Of a stretch of DNA of 64,000 nt, positions 16,483 to 25,204 are shown piece by piece. Made by a program: the position numbers and the translations under genes. Positions within the stretch are counted from its first letter, which is position 1, and each line of letters begins with the position of its first letter. The DNA comes from Thermoleophilales bacterium (GTDB lineage: Bacteria > Actinomycetota > Thermoleophilia > Solirubrobacterales > 70-9): contig JACJWY010000004.1 in the NCBI GenBank assembly GCA_020636955.1, positions 62,001 to 126,000 of the forward strand, in the 5' to 3' direction. The notes under the pieces were generated by a model that did no database searches, was not told the origin of the DNA, and was given only the letters and a program-made list of their open reading frames with translations.

Positions 16483-17392
16483 CCCCGTCAACCGGGACGG
16501 TTGTCCCGGCTGGCCGGAGGCGCTCGAGATGTTCCGCCGTGACTTGACGGCGGCCGGAACGGCGCCCCGGACCATGGCGGCCTATGAACGTGACCTCGGG
16601 CAGCTTCAGGCCTGGGCGGCCGGGTCCGGGCTCGAGCCGGATCAGGTATCCCACAAGGATCTGCGCCGTTACGCCGCCTCTCTTTCCGCGGCGGGCCGGG
16701 CAGCCGCCACGGTGGCCCGCAAGCTGGCGGCGATCAGGGGCTTTTACGGCTTTCTGCTGAGGACCGGGCGGGTGGGCCAGAATCCTGCCGATCTCGTCTC
16801 CGCCCCGAAGCGCAAGGCGAAACTGCCCCAAGTCCTGACCTCCGAGCAGATGGCGGGCCTGCTCGACGCGGTGCCGGCCGAGAAGCCGCTGGACCTTCGT
16901 GACCGGGCAATGTTCGAGCTCGCCTATTCCTGTGGACTTCGCAGTGAGGAGGTGTTGACCCTGACCGTCGATTCGATCGATTTCGATGACGAGCTGATCA
17001 GGGTGCTGGGCAAGGGCTCCAAACATCGCCTCTTGCCGGTCGGTGAGCCAGCCCGTCGCGCGGTCGAGGCCTACCTTGCCCGGGCCCGCCCGAGCCTGGT
17101 CGTGGACCAGGGTGAAAGGACGCTCTTCCTTTCCCGCAACGGCCGCCCGCTTTCTGCTTCGGATCTGACCCGACGACTGGCGATCCGCATGCGGGAAGCC
17201 GCCGCAGCCGGAGGCGTCTCGCCTCATGCCTTGCGACATTCGTTCGCCACTCATCTGCTTGAAGGCGGGGCGGACCTCAGGACGATCCAGGAGTTGCTCG
17301 GCCACTCCTCGATCTCGACCACCCAGGTTTACACGCATCTCGATGCGGCCCGGCTGCGGGACGCATATGCCGGCAGCCACCCGCGCGCCTGA
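16442..17392 (+). CDS. xerD: Tyrosine recombinase XerC/XerD
   Basis: Site-specific recombinase of the Xer type, which resolves chromosome dimers at dif. It has an N-terminal SAM-like domain (RDLTAAGTAPRTMAAYERDL) and a catalytic domain with Arg in CGLRSEEV, Lys in GKGSKHR, HALRHSFATHLL, LGHSSISTTQ and the tyrosine nucleophile in VYTHLD. All five catalytic positions are present. The start is uncertain: 16442 and 16454 overlap the upstream gene, while ATG 16529 has GGAGG eight bases before it but would trim the first helix. XerC versus XerD cannot be settled by eye. Confidence 0.9.
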   Translation: MTGSMSALRSTSGSPVNRDGCPGWPEALEMFRRDLTAAGTAPRTMAAYERDLGQLQAWAAGSGLEPDQVSHKDLRRYAASLSAAGRAAATVARKLAAIRGFYGFLLRTGRVGQNPADLVSAPKRKAKLPQVLTSEQMAGLLDAVPAEKPLDLRDRAMFELAYSCGLRSEEVLTLTVDSIDFDDELIRVLGKGSKHRLLPVGEPARRAVEAYLARARPSLVVDQGERTLFLSRNGRPLSASDLTRRLAIRMREAAAAGGVSPHALRHSFATHLLEGGADLRTIQELLGHSSISTTQVYTHLDAARLRDAYAGSHPRA

Positions 17393-17431
17393 AGCTGTAT
17401 ATGGGTAAGGGTCGGGTCCGCTCGGGCCGGG

Positions 17432-17437
17432 TAGATT
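17432..17437 (+). promoter_or_regulatory. -10 box of the RNase HI gene (leaderless type)
   Basis: TAGATT, seven bases before the ATG at 17445. No Shine-Dalgarno is seen. Confidence 0.5.
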
Positions 17438-17444
17438 GCCGTCC

Positions 17445-17846
17445 ATGAAACTGATCGTCAACGTCGACGGCGGCGCCAGGGGCAATCCGGGTCCGGCCGC
17501 GATCGGAATCGTGATCCGCGACGGCGAAGGCAACGTTCTGGCCGACCTCGGCGAAACGATCGGTGAGGTCTCCAACAATGTGGCCGAATACCAGGCCCTG
17601 ATCCGGGGGATCGAGATGGCGATCGACCGGGGGGGAGACGAACTCGACATCAGGGGTGACTCCGAGCTGGTGGTCAAACAGATGCTCGGCCAGTACAAGG
17701 TCAAACACCCGGATATGAAGCCGTTGAACGCCAGGGCAAACGAGCTTCTGTCGGGAGTCGGGTCGTGGACGATCACCCATGTCCGCCGCGAACAGAACGC
17801 CGAAGCCGACGCCCTGGTCAATCAGGCACTGGATGCGGCCGCCTGA
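17445..17846 (+). CDS. Ribonuclease HI family protein
   Basis: Short RNase H-fold protein (133 aa) that degrades RNA in RNA-DNA hybrids. MKLIVNVDGGARGNPGPAAIG carries the first acidic residue, followed by SNNVAEYQALIRGIE (Glu) and the RGDSELVVKQM acidic motif. HVRREQNAEADALVN supplies the last Asp. It resembles the stand-alone form of the RNase HI domain known from Rv2228c-like proteins, without a phosphatase domain. The start is ATG 17445. A second RNase H (rnhB) is also in the window. Confidence 0.92.
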   Translation: MKLIVNVDGGARGNPGPAAIGIVIRDGEGNVLADLGETIGEVSNNVAEYQALIRGIEMAIDRGGDELDIRGDSELVVKQMLGQYKVKHPDMKPLNARANELLSGVGSWTITHVRREQNAEADALVNQALDAAA

Positions 17847-17860
17847 CCGGCAGCCCGGAG

Positions 17861-17931
17861 AGGCGCCTACCGGAGTCGAACCGGTGTAAACGGCTTTGCA
17901 GGCCGCTGCGTAGCCACTCCGCCAAGGCGCC
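17861..17931 (-). tRNA. tRNA-Cys (GCA)
   Basis: On the minus strand the sequence folds as a full cloverleaf of 71 nt. The acceptor stem is GGCGCCT pairing with AGGCGCC, the anticodon loop is CTGCAAA with anticodon GCA, and the T-arm contains GGTTCGACTCC. The 3' CCA is not encoded. It lies 32 bases downstream of tRNA-Gly and is probably transcribed with it. Confidence 0.95.
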
Positions 17932-17963
17932 GAACGGGATTGCCCGCTTCGTGGCTTCCCGGA

Positions 17964-18037
17964 AGCGGCTGAAGGGATTCGAACCCTCGACCTTCTGCAT
18001 GGCAAGCAGACGCTCTAGCCAACTGAGCTACAGCCGC
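17964..18037 (-). tRNA. tRNA-Gly (GCC)
   Basis: Minus-strand cloverleaf of 74 nt. The acceptor stem is GCGGCTG with CAGCCGC, the D-arm TAGCTCAGTTGGCTAGA, the anticodon loop TTGCCAT (anticodon GCC), and the T-arm GGGTTCGAATCCC. CCA is not encoded. It is first in a two-tRNA unit with tRNA-Cys. Confidence 0.95.
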
Positions 18038-18048
18038 GAAGTCGGCGC

Positions 18049-18054
18049 AGTATA
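18049..18054 (-). promoter_or_regulatory. -10 box of the tRNA-Gly/tRNA-Cys unit
   Basis: TATACT on the minus strand, eleven bases upstream of the tRNA-Gly 5' end. Confidence 0.45.
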
Positions 18055-18087
18055 TCCGGGCCGCGCCGCCCGGGGAGGCGTCGCCGG

Positions 18088-20541
18088 TCAGTGCCGGTGA
18101 CGTTTCGGCTTCTTCACATTGACGATGCGAGTCTTCGAGTTCGCCGCCTTGAACCCGGTGATCGCCAGAGTCCGTGCCCGCAGCCTGGTGCGGCTCCGGA
18201 TTTTCCTGACCGTCAGCGAGGCCTGGCACTTGCTGCCGGTGACCATCTTCGATCCGATGTTCTTCCAGACCCACTTGCGACCTTTCATTAGCAGTCGTTC
18301 GAAGCGGACCTTCTGCCAGGTAACGGCGGGGCAGTTGCCCAGGGTCGCGGTGGCCTTGACGCGACCGCCCTTTCGGCTCCGGTTCACCTTGTACCGGTTC
18401 AGCTTCAGGCCGAGGTGTCGATTGGCGTCGCCGGCTGAATGTGAGGGGCCGAAGGAGATGTCGGTGCCCTCGACGGTGGTTTCCTCCGGACCGGCCTTTG
18501 ACCAGTCACAGACTCCGTCGGGGAAGATCTGGCCAAGTCGGGTGATCTGCTCCGGAGTCGGTGACCCGTAGTCGACGGGGTTCACGGGCCTCAGTGTGCA
18601 CTTGGCGGTGATCGAGTCGAGTGGCTTGCCGGCCACGTTCACCGGCAGCAGATGGGGCGAATAGGTGGTCTCGCAGGTGTTCGTGTCACCGATCTTCGCC
18701 ACCCCGTTGATCCGGTTGCCGCCGATCCAGCAGGCATCGACCGCATCGGCAGGCTTGTTATCAACCACTTTTTTCGCGAGTGACTTCGAGGAGTGATCGG
18801 CGGCGATCGAGTCGAGCCAGCTTGAGAGAGTGTCGATTGCGGCGTCGTTCATCGCCCGCACGTTGGGGCCGCCGGAGGCACGGAACATGACCTGGTTGTC
18901 GTGATTCCCGTTGAAGCGGTCCAGGCGGGCCCGGGTCCGGTACGTGTTCACGTACTGGTGGACATTCCCGGCGGCGGCATCGTCCTGGTAGTTGCGGACA
19001 TCGACGATCGGCACCTCGGTGAATCCACCTGCGCCCTGCTGGATGCGGCCGGTCTGGTAGCTCGTCTTCAGCGCGTCGGAATCAGAGACCGAACGCGCGG
19101 TCTGGAAGTTGCCGTTGTTGTCGTAACCGCCGACCTTCTCATTCAGATCGAGAAAGCGCTTCATGTTTATCGCCCCGGACTGAAGGGCCTGGAGCCCGTA
19201 CTGGACTCCGACGTTGTCGAGGGTCCGGCGTGCGTACCCGGTGGCCGGGTCGGCTCCGTAGACATTGATCATGTTGTCCCAGAGGTCGCAGCGGACCCCG
19301 CCGGGGTTGGTCAGCGGATCGAAGATCACCGAAACCGGGACCACCGTCTCGACGCAGCCTTCCTGGGCCCGGACCACGTCGGCTCCAGCCGACAACGGTC
19401 CGCAGCCGCCGTTCTCGTTCGAAGTCATGCCCGTGATCGCACGCTTCTGCGCGTTCGACAGAGCCTGGCCCGCAGTGGTGTTGGTGAAGTAATTGAGTAG
19501 CAGGCGGCAATCAGGATAATCGGGCGCCGAATTGTCCGGGAAACTGGCTCCGGGGTTTATCCCGTCGAGCAGTCCCGGGTAATTCTGGGCGATCATCTGG
19601 ACCTGGATCGAGCCGCCCGAGCCGCCCTGGCCGACCGTCCAGACATCGGCTTTGCCGAGTTCCTCGATCGCATGTTCCTTGACCAGGGAGGTGGTTTCGG
19701 CCGAGATCACGTCGTTGCAGGTCGTGTTGAAGACGTTAAGGCTCGAATTCAGGACGACAAAGCCGCGGGAGAGGAGATCGTTGTCCAGTGCGTTCGGAAC
19801 GCCAACCCCCTGCTGGTGCCCGGCCGAGCAACCGCCGCCGTAGAGATAAACGAACCGTCCGTTCCATCCGTTGCCGGCCTGTCCGCCGGCGGCCAGGGTC
19901 GCGAAGTTGTAGACGGCGCGGTTTATGACCCCGGTTTCAACCCGGACCACATAGTCGACCACCTGCCCGGTTCTGGTGGTGGTCTGGACAAGGTCGGAAG
20001 GCCGGTCGGTCGGGCTTGCGAGCGGCTTGAACGTGTTGTCGCTCGCCCGGTAATACCAGGCGACACGGGTAGGTGCGAAGCAATTCGAATCCTGGGCCGG
20101 GCCGAGTCCGAGTTGCTCGGTGGTGCAGTAGAAGGGGGTCTGATGGGTGCCGGAGAAAACCGGGCCCTGCCGGGAGCTGTTGTAGACCGGGAGTCGGGTG
20201 GCGGATTCCTGGCCGGAGGTCCAGGCAGTGATCCAGTTTCGCCCTTTCCACATGCCGGAAATCAGACCCTTCTTGCGCGTGGAGTGATCCGGATCGTTTG
20301 CGAGGGACGAGGTGACGATCCTGCCGTTGAGGCGCACCACCATCCTGTTCTTCGCGGCGGAGCTCGGGGCGGTCACCGAGACGAGCGCGTCACCGCCGGT
20401 GATTCGACCTGACTGGCTGGAAAGGACTTCGATCTTGAGCGGGATTGCCGCGGCGGCGCAGGCCGTGCCGAGTATCAGGAAGCCGGTCAGGAGGATTGCC
20501 GGGACGACGAGAACGGACTTGACTCTGGACTGGGTGCTCAA
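18088..20541 (-). CDS. Large secreted DUF6351-like protein, putative hydrolase
   Basis: An 817-aa exported protein. A signal peptide spans about residues 1-32 (VLVVPAILLTGFLILGTACA). The sequence resembles the actinobacterial DUF6351 group: an N-terminal Ig-like SGRITGGDALVSVTAP segment, then an alpha/beta-hydrolase-like body with FVYLYGGGCSAGH and GQGGSGGSIQ (possible nucleophile region), many cysteines, and HDNQVMFRASGGP near the end of the domain. The last 120 residues form a basic beta-rich module ending KKPKRHRH. Start is a TTG with GAGGAGAC upstream. Function is unknown, and the family name comes from recall. Confidence 0.72.
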   Translation of the reverse strand: MSTQSRVKSVLVVPAILLTGFLILGTACAAAAIPLKIEVLSSQSGRITGGDALVSVTAPSSAAKNRMVVRLNGRIVTSSLANDPDHSTRKKGLISGMWKGRNWITAWTSGQESATRLPVYNSSRQGPVFSGTHQTPFYCTTEQLGLGPAQDSNCFAPTRVAWYYRASDNTFKPLASPTDRPSDLVQTTTRTGQVVDYVVRVETGVINRAVYNFATLAAGGQAGNGWNGRFVYLYGGGCSAGHQQGVGVPNALDNDLLSRGFVVLNSSLNVFNTTCNDVISAETTSLVKEHAIEELGKADVWTVGQGGSGGSIQVQMIAQNYPGLLDGINPGASFPDNSAPDYPDCRLLLNYFTNTTAGQALSNAQKRAITGMTSNENGGCGPLSAGADVVRAQEGCVETVVPVSVIFDPLTNPGGVRCDLWDNMINVYGADPATGYARRTLDNVGVQYGLQALQSGAINMKRFLDLNEKVGGYDNNGNFQTARSVSDSDALKTSYQTGRIQQGAGGFTEVPIVDVRNYQDDAAAGNVHQYVNTYRTRARLDRFNGNHDNQVMFRASGGPNVRAMNDAAIDTLSSWLDSIAADHSSKSLAKKVVDNKPADAVDACWIGGNRINGVAKIGDTNTCETTYSPHLLPVNVAGKPLDSITAKCTLRPVNPVDYGSPTPEQITRLGQIFPDGVCDWSKAGPEETTVEGTDISFGPSHSAGDANRHLGLKLNRYKVNRSRKGGRVKATATLGNCPAVTWQKVRFERLLMKGRKWVWKNIGSKMVTGSKCQASLTVRKIRSRTRLRARTLAITGFKAANSKTRIVNVKKPKRHRH

Positions 20542-20638
20542 GATGTCTCCTCATCTGGGGTCACCGTTACCGGTGCTGTGTCAATACAGAACGCGGCAAG
20601 GCTGCTAGTTGCGGTGCTGCGCTAGGCTCTCCGTCCCC

Positions 20639-20711
20639 GGGCGCATAGCTCAGTTGGTAGAGCGCCACCTCGACACGGTGGAGGTCACTGGTTCGAGCCC
20701 AGTTGTGCCCA
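20639..20711 (+). tRNA. tRNA-Val (GAC)
   Basis: A 73-nt cloverleaf. The acceptor stem is GGGCGCA with TGTGCCC (one G-T pair), the D-arm TAGCTCAGTTGGTAGA, the anticodon loop TCGACAC (anticodon GAC), and the T-arm CTGGTTCGAGCCCAG. CCA is not encoded. A TAGGCT box lies at 20623-20628. Confidence 0.95.
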
Positions 20712-20725
20712 CTTTGAAGCGTCGG

Positions 20726-20750
20726 ACCCGGCCATCAGGCCGGGTTTCGT
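20726..20750 (+). terminator. Terminator after tRNA-Val
   Basis: Eight-base-pair hairpin ACCCGGCC-atca-GGCCGGGT followed by TTCGTTTC. It overlaps the last codons of the opposite-strand phosphodiesterase gene. Confidence 0.7.
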
Positions 20751-22078
20751 TTCTTCAGCGGTTTCACCTTCAGGCCGGCCGATGTCGCCACGGTGTCGCC
20801 CCAGCCACTGACCTTGAACGTGACCTTGCCGGCTCCCCGGCCTTTGCGCCGTGTCCTCACGCTGAACTTCACGGTCCGGCTTTCACCCATGTTCAGCGAG
20901 AGGCTGCGACATTTCGGTTTCACGGCGAGTCGCTTCGGAACCGCCACACAAACCTTGACCGAGGGCGCGTCATCGTCTCCGAGGTTCCTGACCGTCAGCT
21001 TGTAAGTCGCCTTTCGACCGGCCCTGACTGCTCGCCTTGCCGGTCGCCTGAGGGAAAGCAGTGGCCTGGTCAGCCCGTTCAGTTCACGAACTGCCCCCAT
21101 CAGGTCACCGTCGCCAAAGTCATCGACTGCGACGATGTTCGGGAGCTTGCCGCGCCGCGTTTCGCAGGCCCTGGCCCGGTTGACCAGCACTTCGCGCTGG
21201 TTGAGCACCTGGGCCACGGCCGGATCGGGCACGGTCGGGTTCGAGTTGTCCAGATACCCGTTGACCCAGTGGTTCATCAGAAAGAGATTTCCACTGGTGC
21301 CGCCACGATTTGGCCGGCAGGTCGAGTCCAGCGTCGAGGCACCGGTAAGCAGGTCCATGCCCTGACGGGTGGTGAGCGGGTCACCGGCTTCGCTCACCCG
21401 GAAGTCGTAGGGCGTTTCCTGCATCGCCCCCTGATAGGCAGCGTGATACCAGGACACGCTGCCGGTCCCGCTTTCGGAAAGCATCAGAACCCTCTGGTTC
21501 TGCGCGATCATCTGACCCAGGGTCGGGTAGGTATCGGTTGAACCGGTGTACACGTAGTCGATCAGCCCGCTCTCGGTTACCGCCTTGGCGAAATCGGTCG
21601 GATCAACGTAAGACTCGTTGACGAAGACGAGGACTTCGCGGGGATGGGAGGAGAGGAAGGCCGCGACCTTTGCCAGCTCCGGAACAAGTTCGGTCGACCC
21701 GAGGGTGCAGTACTCGTGACAGAAATAGATCGTGGCGTCGGTCGCATGGCCCTCGGCTTCACCGACGTTGGTGATTTTTCCGCTGCCGTTCGGTTTGCCG
21801 TAATGCGTATCCACCAGAAAGGCGCGAATGCCCATGTCAAGCTGGGTCGGGATCGAGTAATGCTGGTTCGGCAGGGCCCAGCCGTACTCTTCGTTTGACA
21901 TCGAGTTGTGGGTTCCCGGCAGGACCACCTGGTCCAGGCTGCGCCCGCACAGCTCAACCGAGCCATTGCATGGCTCCTCGCCGGCTGCCGTGGAGGAGGC
22001 CGGAGCGGTAAGGGCGAGGACGCCGAAGGCCAGGGACAGCCACAGAGCAAACTTTCTCCCGATCATTGAATTCATCAT
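20735..22078 (-). CDS. Secreted PI-PLC-like phosphodiesterase with C-terminal beta-sandwich domain
   Basis: A 447-aa exported protein. After the signal peptide (ending near SSTAAG) comes a phosphatidylinositol-specific phospholipase C X-domain-like TIM barrel: VVLPGTHNSMSNEEYGWA with the first catalytic His, then LDMGIRAFLVDTHYG, and FCHEYCTLGS with the second His region. Such enzymes act on phosphodiester bonds of phosphoinositides or related lipids. The last 100 residues look like a CARDB/DUF11-type domain (ATYKLTVRNLGDDDAPSVKVCV), ending in a basic LKKRNPA. It faces tRNA-Val. Confidence 0.82.
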   Translation of the reverse strand: MMNSMIGRKFALWLSLAFGVLALTAPASSTAAGEEPCNGSVELCGRSLDQVVLPGTHNSMSNEEYGWALPNQHYSIPTQLDMGIRAFLVDTHYGKPNGSGKITNVGEAEGHATDATIYFCHEYCTLGSTELVPELAKVAAFLSSHPREVLVFVNESYVDPTDFAKAVTESGLIDYVYTGSTDTYPTLGQMIAQNQRVLMLSESGTGSVSWYHAAYQGAMQETPYDFRVSEAGDPLTTRQGMDLLTGASTLDSTCRPNRGGTSGNLFLMNHWVNGYLDNSNPTVPDPAVAQVLNQREVLVNRARACETRRGKLPNIVAVDDFGDGDLMGAVRELNGLTRPLLSLRRPARRAVRAGRKATYKLTVRNLGDDDAPSVKVCVAVPKRLAVKPKCRSLSLNMGESRTVKFSVRTRRKGRGAGKVTFKVSGWGDTVATSAGLKVKPLKKRNPA

Positions 22079-22147
22079 CTCAAGTAACCGTCATGTGAAG
22101 GCGGGGTTGCGGCCAATACGATGCTCTCCGTGAAATCCGAGGGAGTC

Positions 22148-23170
22148 ATGAAACTGGTGCAGGGACTGCTGCGGATGGCGGTCCGCTTGCTGTTTTCAAT
22201 GCCCGACGGACTGCTGCGGCGGATCTTCGGCAAGCCACCGGCCGAGGCGGCGACCCTGAGGCCGGATGCCTGGGCGATGGGGAAGGTGATCGGCCTGGCC
22301 GAGGACAAGCGGACCGACTGGGACCCGGAGCAAGCCCGCGAGGAAACGGAGTTCATGGCCGCTGCGGTCAGCCTGCCCGTGCCCGAGGTAATCAGCCAGG
22401 ACTGGATTCTCGATGACGAAAAAAGCGGTCTGGCTGCCCGTTTGTTCATTCCCGGGTCCAACCCTCTCGCCGGTCCGATGCTGGTTCACTTTCACGGCGG
22501 CGGCTGGGTTCAGGGTTCGATCGATTCACACGGGAATGCCTGCGCCTGGCTGGCCCGGGAGGCCGGGATCCGTGTGCTCTCCGTCGAGTACCGACTTGCC
22601 CCCGAAAACCCTTTCCCGGCCCAGGCCGATGACGCGCTTGCCGCCTGGCGCTCGGTGATGAGCGACCCGGCCCGCTTCGGGGCCGACCCGGAACGAGTGG
22701 GAGTGGCCGGCGACAGTGCCGGCGGGCAGATGGCCGCTGTGCTCTGTCTGGACCTGAAGGAAGCGGGGGAGCCGCAGCCGGCCTGCCAGATCCTGATCTA
22801 CCCGGTCACCGATTGCACCGGATCCTTTCCTTCCCGTTCGACCTTCGCCCGTGGTTATTACCTGACGCAGGCGAGGATGGACTGGTTCGAGAAGTGTTTC
22901 GTGCCGGAAGGGGAAGGGACGAACCCGCGCCTGTCCCCGATCTTCGCCGAAGATCTCACCGGCCTGGCTCCGGCCCTGGTCTCAGTCTCCCTCGCCGACC
23001 CCCTTCGCGATGAGGGAGCCGCTTTCGCCGAACGGCTGATGGAGGCGGGGGTTCCGACCGTTCTCGACACGATGCCGATGCTCCACGCCTGGTTCAACCT
23101 GACCACCAGCCGTTCGTCGCGCAAAGGCCATGCGCTGCTGGCCAGGCGCGTGAACGAACTGCTCGGCTGA
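22148..23170 (+). CDS. Alpha/beta hydrolase, hormone-sensitive lipase type
   Basis: Esterase/lipase of about 340 aa. The HSL-family oxyanion motif VHFHGGGWV, the YRLAPENPFPA signature, the nucleophile in VAGDSAGGQMAA and the C-terminal His in PMLHAWFN are all present. It is probably cytoplasmic or membrane-associated, since the N-terminal helix LVQGLLRMAVRLLFSM is amphipathic rather than a clear signal. Start chosen at ATG 22148, preceded by GAGGGAG; an in-frame ATG at 22121 is also open. It lies directly upstream of thrS. Confidence 0.88.
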   Translation: MKLVQGLLRMAVRLLFSMPDGLLRRIFGKPPAEAATLRPDAWAMGKVIGLAEDKRTDWDPEQAREETEFMAAAVSLPVPEVISQDWILDDEKSGLAARLFIPGSNPLAGPMLVHFHGGGWVQGSIDSHGNACAWLAREAGIRVLSVEYRLAPENPFPAQADDALAAWRSVMSDPARFGADPERVGVAGDSAGGQMAAVLCLDLKEAGEPQPACQILIYPVTDCTGSFPSRSTFARGYYLTQARMDWFEKCFVPEGEGTNPRLSPIFAEDLTGLAPALVSVSLADPLRDEGAAFAERLMEAGVPTVLDTMPMLHAWFNLTTSRSSRKGHALLARRVNELLG

Positions 23171-23176
23171 TCCGTC

Positions 23177-23182
23177 TACGAT
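23177..23182 (+). promoter_or_regulatory. -10 box of thrS (leaderless type)
   Basis: TACGAT, six bases before the thrS ATG at 23189. The gap after the preceding gene is only 18 bases, so there is no room for a T-box leader. Confidence 0.5.
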
Positions 23183-23188
23183 TGGCCG

Positions 23189-25111
23189 ATGCCGGTGGAT
23201 TCCAGCCAGATCACAGTCACCCTGCCCGACGGGACCCCGCTCCTGCTGGAGACGGGAGCCACCGGCACGGATGCCGCGCTGGCGATCGGCGAGGGCCTGG
23301 CCCGGGCCGCACTTGCCCTGAAAGTCGGTGACGAGGTCCGTGACCTGAGCGCCCCGGTTTTCGACGGCGAGGAGATTTCGATAATCACCAGCCGGGACCC
23401 CGAGGGGCTTGAGCTGATCCGTCACGACGCTGCCCATGTGATGGCGACCGCCGTCCAGGAGCTTTATCCGGGCACGAAGGTGACGATCGGCCCGGCGATC
23501 GAGAACGGCTTCTACTACGACTTCGAGTTTCCCGATGGCGTGAAGATCACCGACGCCGAACTGCCGGCCATCGAAGAGGCGATGCGGCGGCACATCAAGG
23601 CCGACGAAACCTTCGAGCGACGCGATGTGCCGGTCGCCGAGGCGATCCGGATCTTCGACGCCCAGGGCGAGAAATACAAGGTCGAACTGATCGAGGATCT
23701 GATCGCAAACGAAGGTGCGGAAACGGTTTCGCTCTACCGCAACGGTACCTTCGAGGACCTCTGTCGCGGTCCGCACGGCCCCGGTACCAAACGCATAAAA
23801 GTGATCAAGCTGAACTCGGTCGCCGGTTCCTACTGGCGCGGCGACGAGAACCGCGAGCAATTGACCCGGATCTACGGGACCGCCTTCTTCAGCAAGGACG
23901 ACCTCGCCGAATACCTGGAGCGGATCGAGCAGGCCAAGGCCCGCGACCACCGCCGGCTCGGGCCGGAGCTGGACCTCTTCATGCTGCGTGACGAGGCGCC
24001 CGGGATGCCCTTCTGGCTTCCGAACGGCACCGTGTTGCTCGGCCTGATCGAAAAGGAAGTCCGCCAGCAGCTGGCCCGGCGCGGCTATCAGGAGATTGCC
24101 ACTCCGCAGGTCATGGACGAGGCGCTCTGGCATCGCTCGGGGCACTGGGACAACTACAAGGACGACATGTACTTCATGGAGGTCGACGAGCGGCGCTACG
24201 CGCTGCGGCCGATGAACTGTCCCGGCGCCTGCCTGGTCTTCGGCTCGACCCGCCACTCCTACCGCGACCTGCCGCTCAGGCTGGCCGAGTTCGGCCGGGT
24301 GACCAGAAACGAACGCGAAGGGGTGCTTCACGGCCTGCTCCGGGTCCGCGCCTTTACCCAGGACGATGCCCATGTCTACTGCACGATTGACCAGGTCGAA
24401 TCGGAGGTCGCCGAAATATGCGAGGCGATCGACGAGCTCTACGCCCGCTTCGGTTTCGAGAACGTCGACGTGGAGCTATCGACCCGTCCGGAGAAGTCGC
24501 TTGGCAGTGACGAGCTCTGGGAAAAGGCCGAGGCCACGCTGCAGAGCGCGCTTGACTCGCAGGGGCGGGAATACAAGATCAATCCGGGTGACGGCGCCTT
24601 CTACGGGCCGAAGATCGACTTTCACGTGACCGATGCCCTCGGCCGCTCCTGGCAGCTCGGCACCTGTCAGTTGGACTTCCAGATGCCGGAACGCTTCGAA
24701 CTCCACTACACCGACTCGGAGGACGAGCAGGAAAGACCGGTGATGATCCACCGCGCCCTGCTCGGATCGATGGAACGCTTCGCCGGAATCCTCATCGAAC
24801 ACTACGCTGGCCGTTTCCCTGCCTGGCTGGCCCCGGTCCAGGCCAGGATCGTTCCGGTCTCCGACAAACACCTCGAATACGCGGGGCAGATAGCCGAGGA
24901 TCTTCGGGCCCGGGGAGTGCGGGTCTCGGTCGATGAGCGTTCCGAGTCTGTCGGCAAGAAGATCCGGGCGGCGGAACTTGGGCGTTTCCCTTTCATGCTG
25001 GTGGTCGGCGACCGCGAGATGGACGCCGGCGAGGTCTCGGTTCGCTCGCATCAGGACGGGGAGCTCGGCTCGATGGCTGTCGAAAAGTTCTGTATGCTGC
25101 TTGACAGTTGA
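23189..25111 (+). CDS. thrS: Threonyl-tRNA synthetase
   Basis: Charges tRNA-Thr. The 640-aa protein has the full domain order: TGS domain (ITVTLPDGTPLLLETGATG), editing/SAD domain with HDAAHVMATAVQELYP and DLCRGPHGPGT, class II core with motif 2 FGRVTRNEREGVLHGLLRVRAF and GDGAFYGPKID, motif 3 HRALLGSMERF, and the C-terminal anticodon-binding domain. The zinc ligand Cys in MNCPGACLVF and the core His residues are present. It is followed after 93 bases by infC. Confidence 0.97.
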   Translation: MPVDSSQITVTLPDGTPLLLETGATGTDAALAIGEGLARAALALKVGDEVRDLSAPVFDGEEISIITSRDPEGLELIRHDAAHVMATAVQELYPGTKVTIGPAIENGFYYDFEFPDGVKITDAELPAIEEAMRRHIKADETFERRDVPVAEAIRIFDAQGEKYKVELIEDLIANEGAETVSLYRNGTFEDLCRGPHGPGTKRIKVIKLNSVAGSYWRGDENREQLTRIYGTAFFSKDDLAEYLERIEQAKARDHRRLGPELDLFMLRDEAPGMPFWLPNGTVLLGLIEKEVRQQLARRGYQEIATPQVMDEALWHRSGHWDNYKDDMYFMEVDERRYALRPMNCPGACLVFGSTRHSYRDLPLRLAEFGRVTRNEREGVLHGLLRVRAFTQDDAHVYCTIDQVESEVAEICEAIDELYARFGFENVDVELSTRPEKSLGSDELWEKAEATLQSALDSQGREYKINPGDGAFYGPKIDFHVTDALGRSWQLGTCQLDFQMPERFELHYTDSEDEQERPVMIHRALLGSMERFAGILIEHYAGRFPAWLAPVQARIVPVSDKHLEYAGQIAEDLRARGVRVSVDERSESVGKKIRAAELGRFPFMLVVGDREMDAGEVSVRSHQDGELGSMAVEKFCMLLDS

Positions 25112-25204
25112 TTCGACGCACGAAAAAGAACTCGCGCCCCGCTGCGCCCGCGTGCTCGCCTACCCGTTTCTTGTCCGCTTGACCCCTCCGTTGGTTTTCA
25201 GCTA

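Noticed and set aside
16442..18037. Xer-type integrase close to three tRNA genes, as for an integrated island
   Set aside because: The recombinase has housekeeping Xer architecture, lies in an operon-like position with a cell-wall gene, and I see no direct repeat matching a tRNA 3' end nor phage or plasmid genes.
23171..23188. T-box or other riboswitch upstream of thrS
   Set aside because: Only 18 bases separate thrS from the preceding gene and they contain a -10 box.
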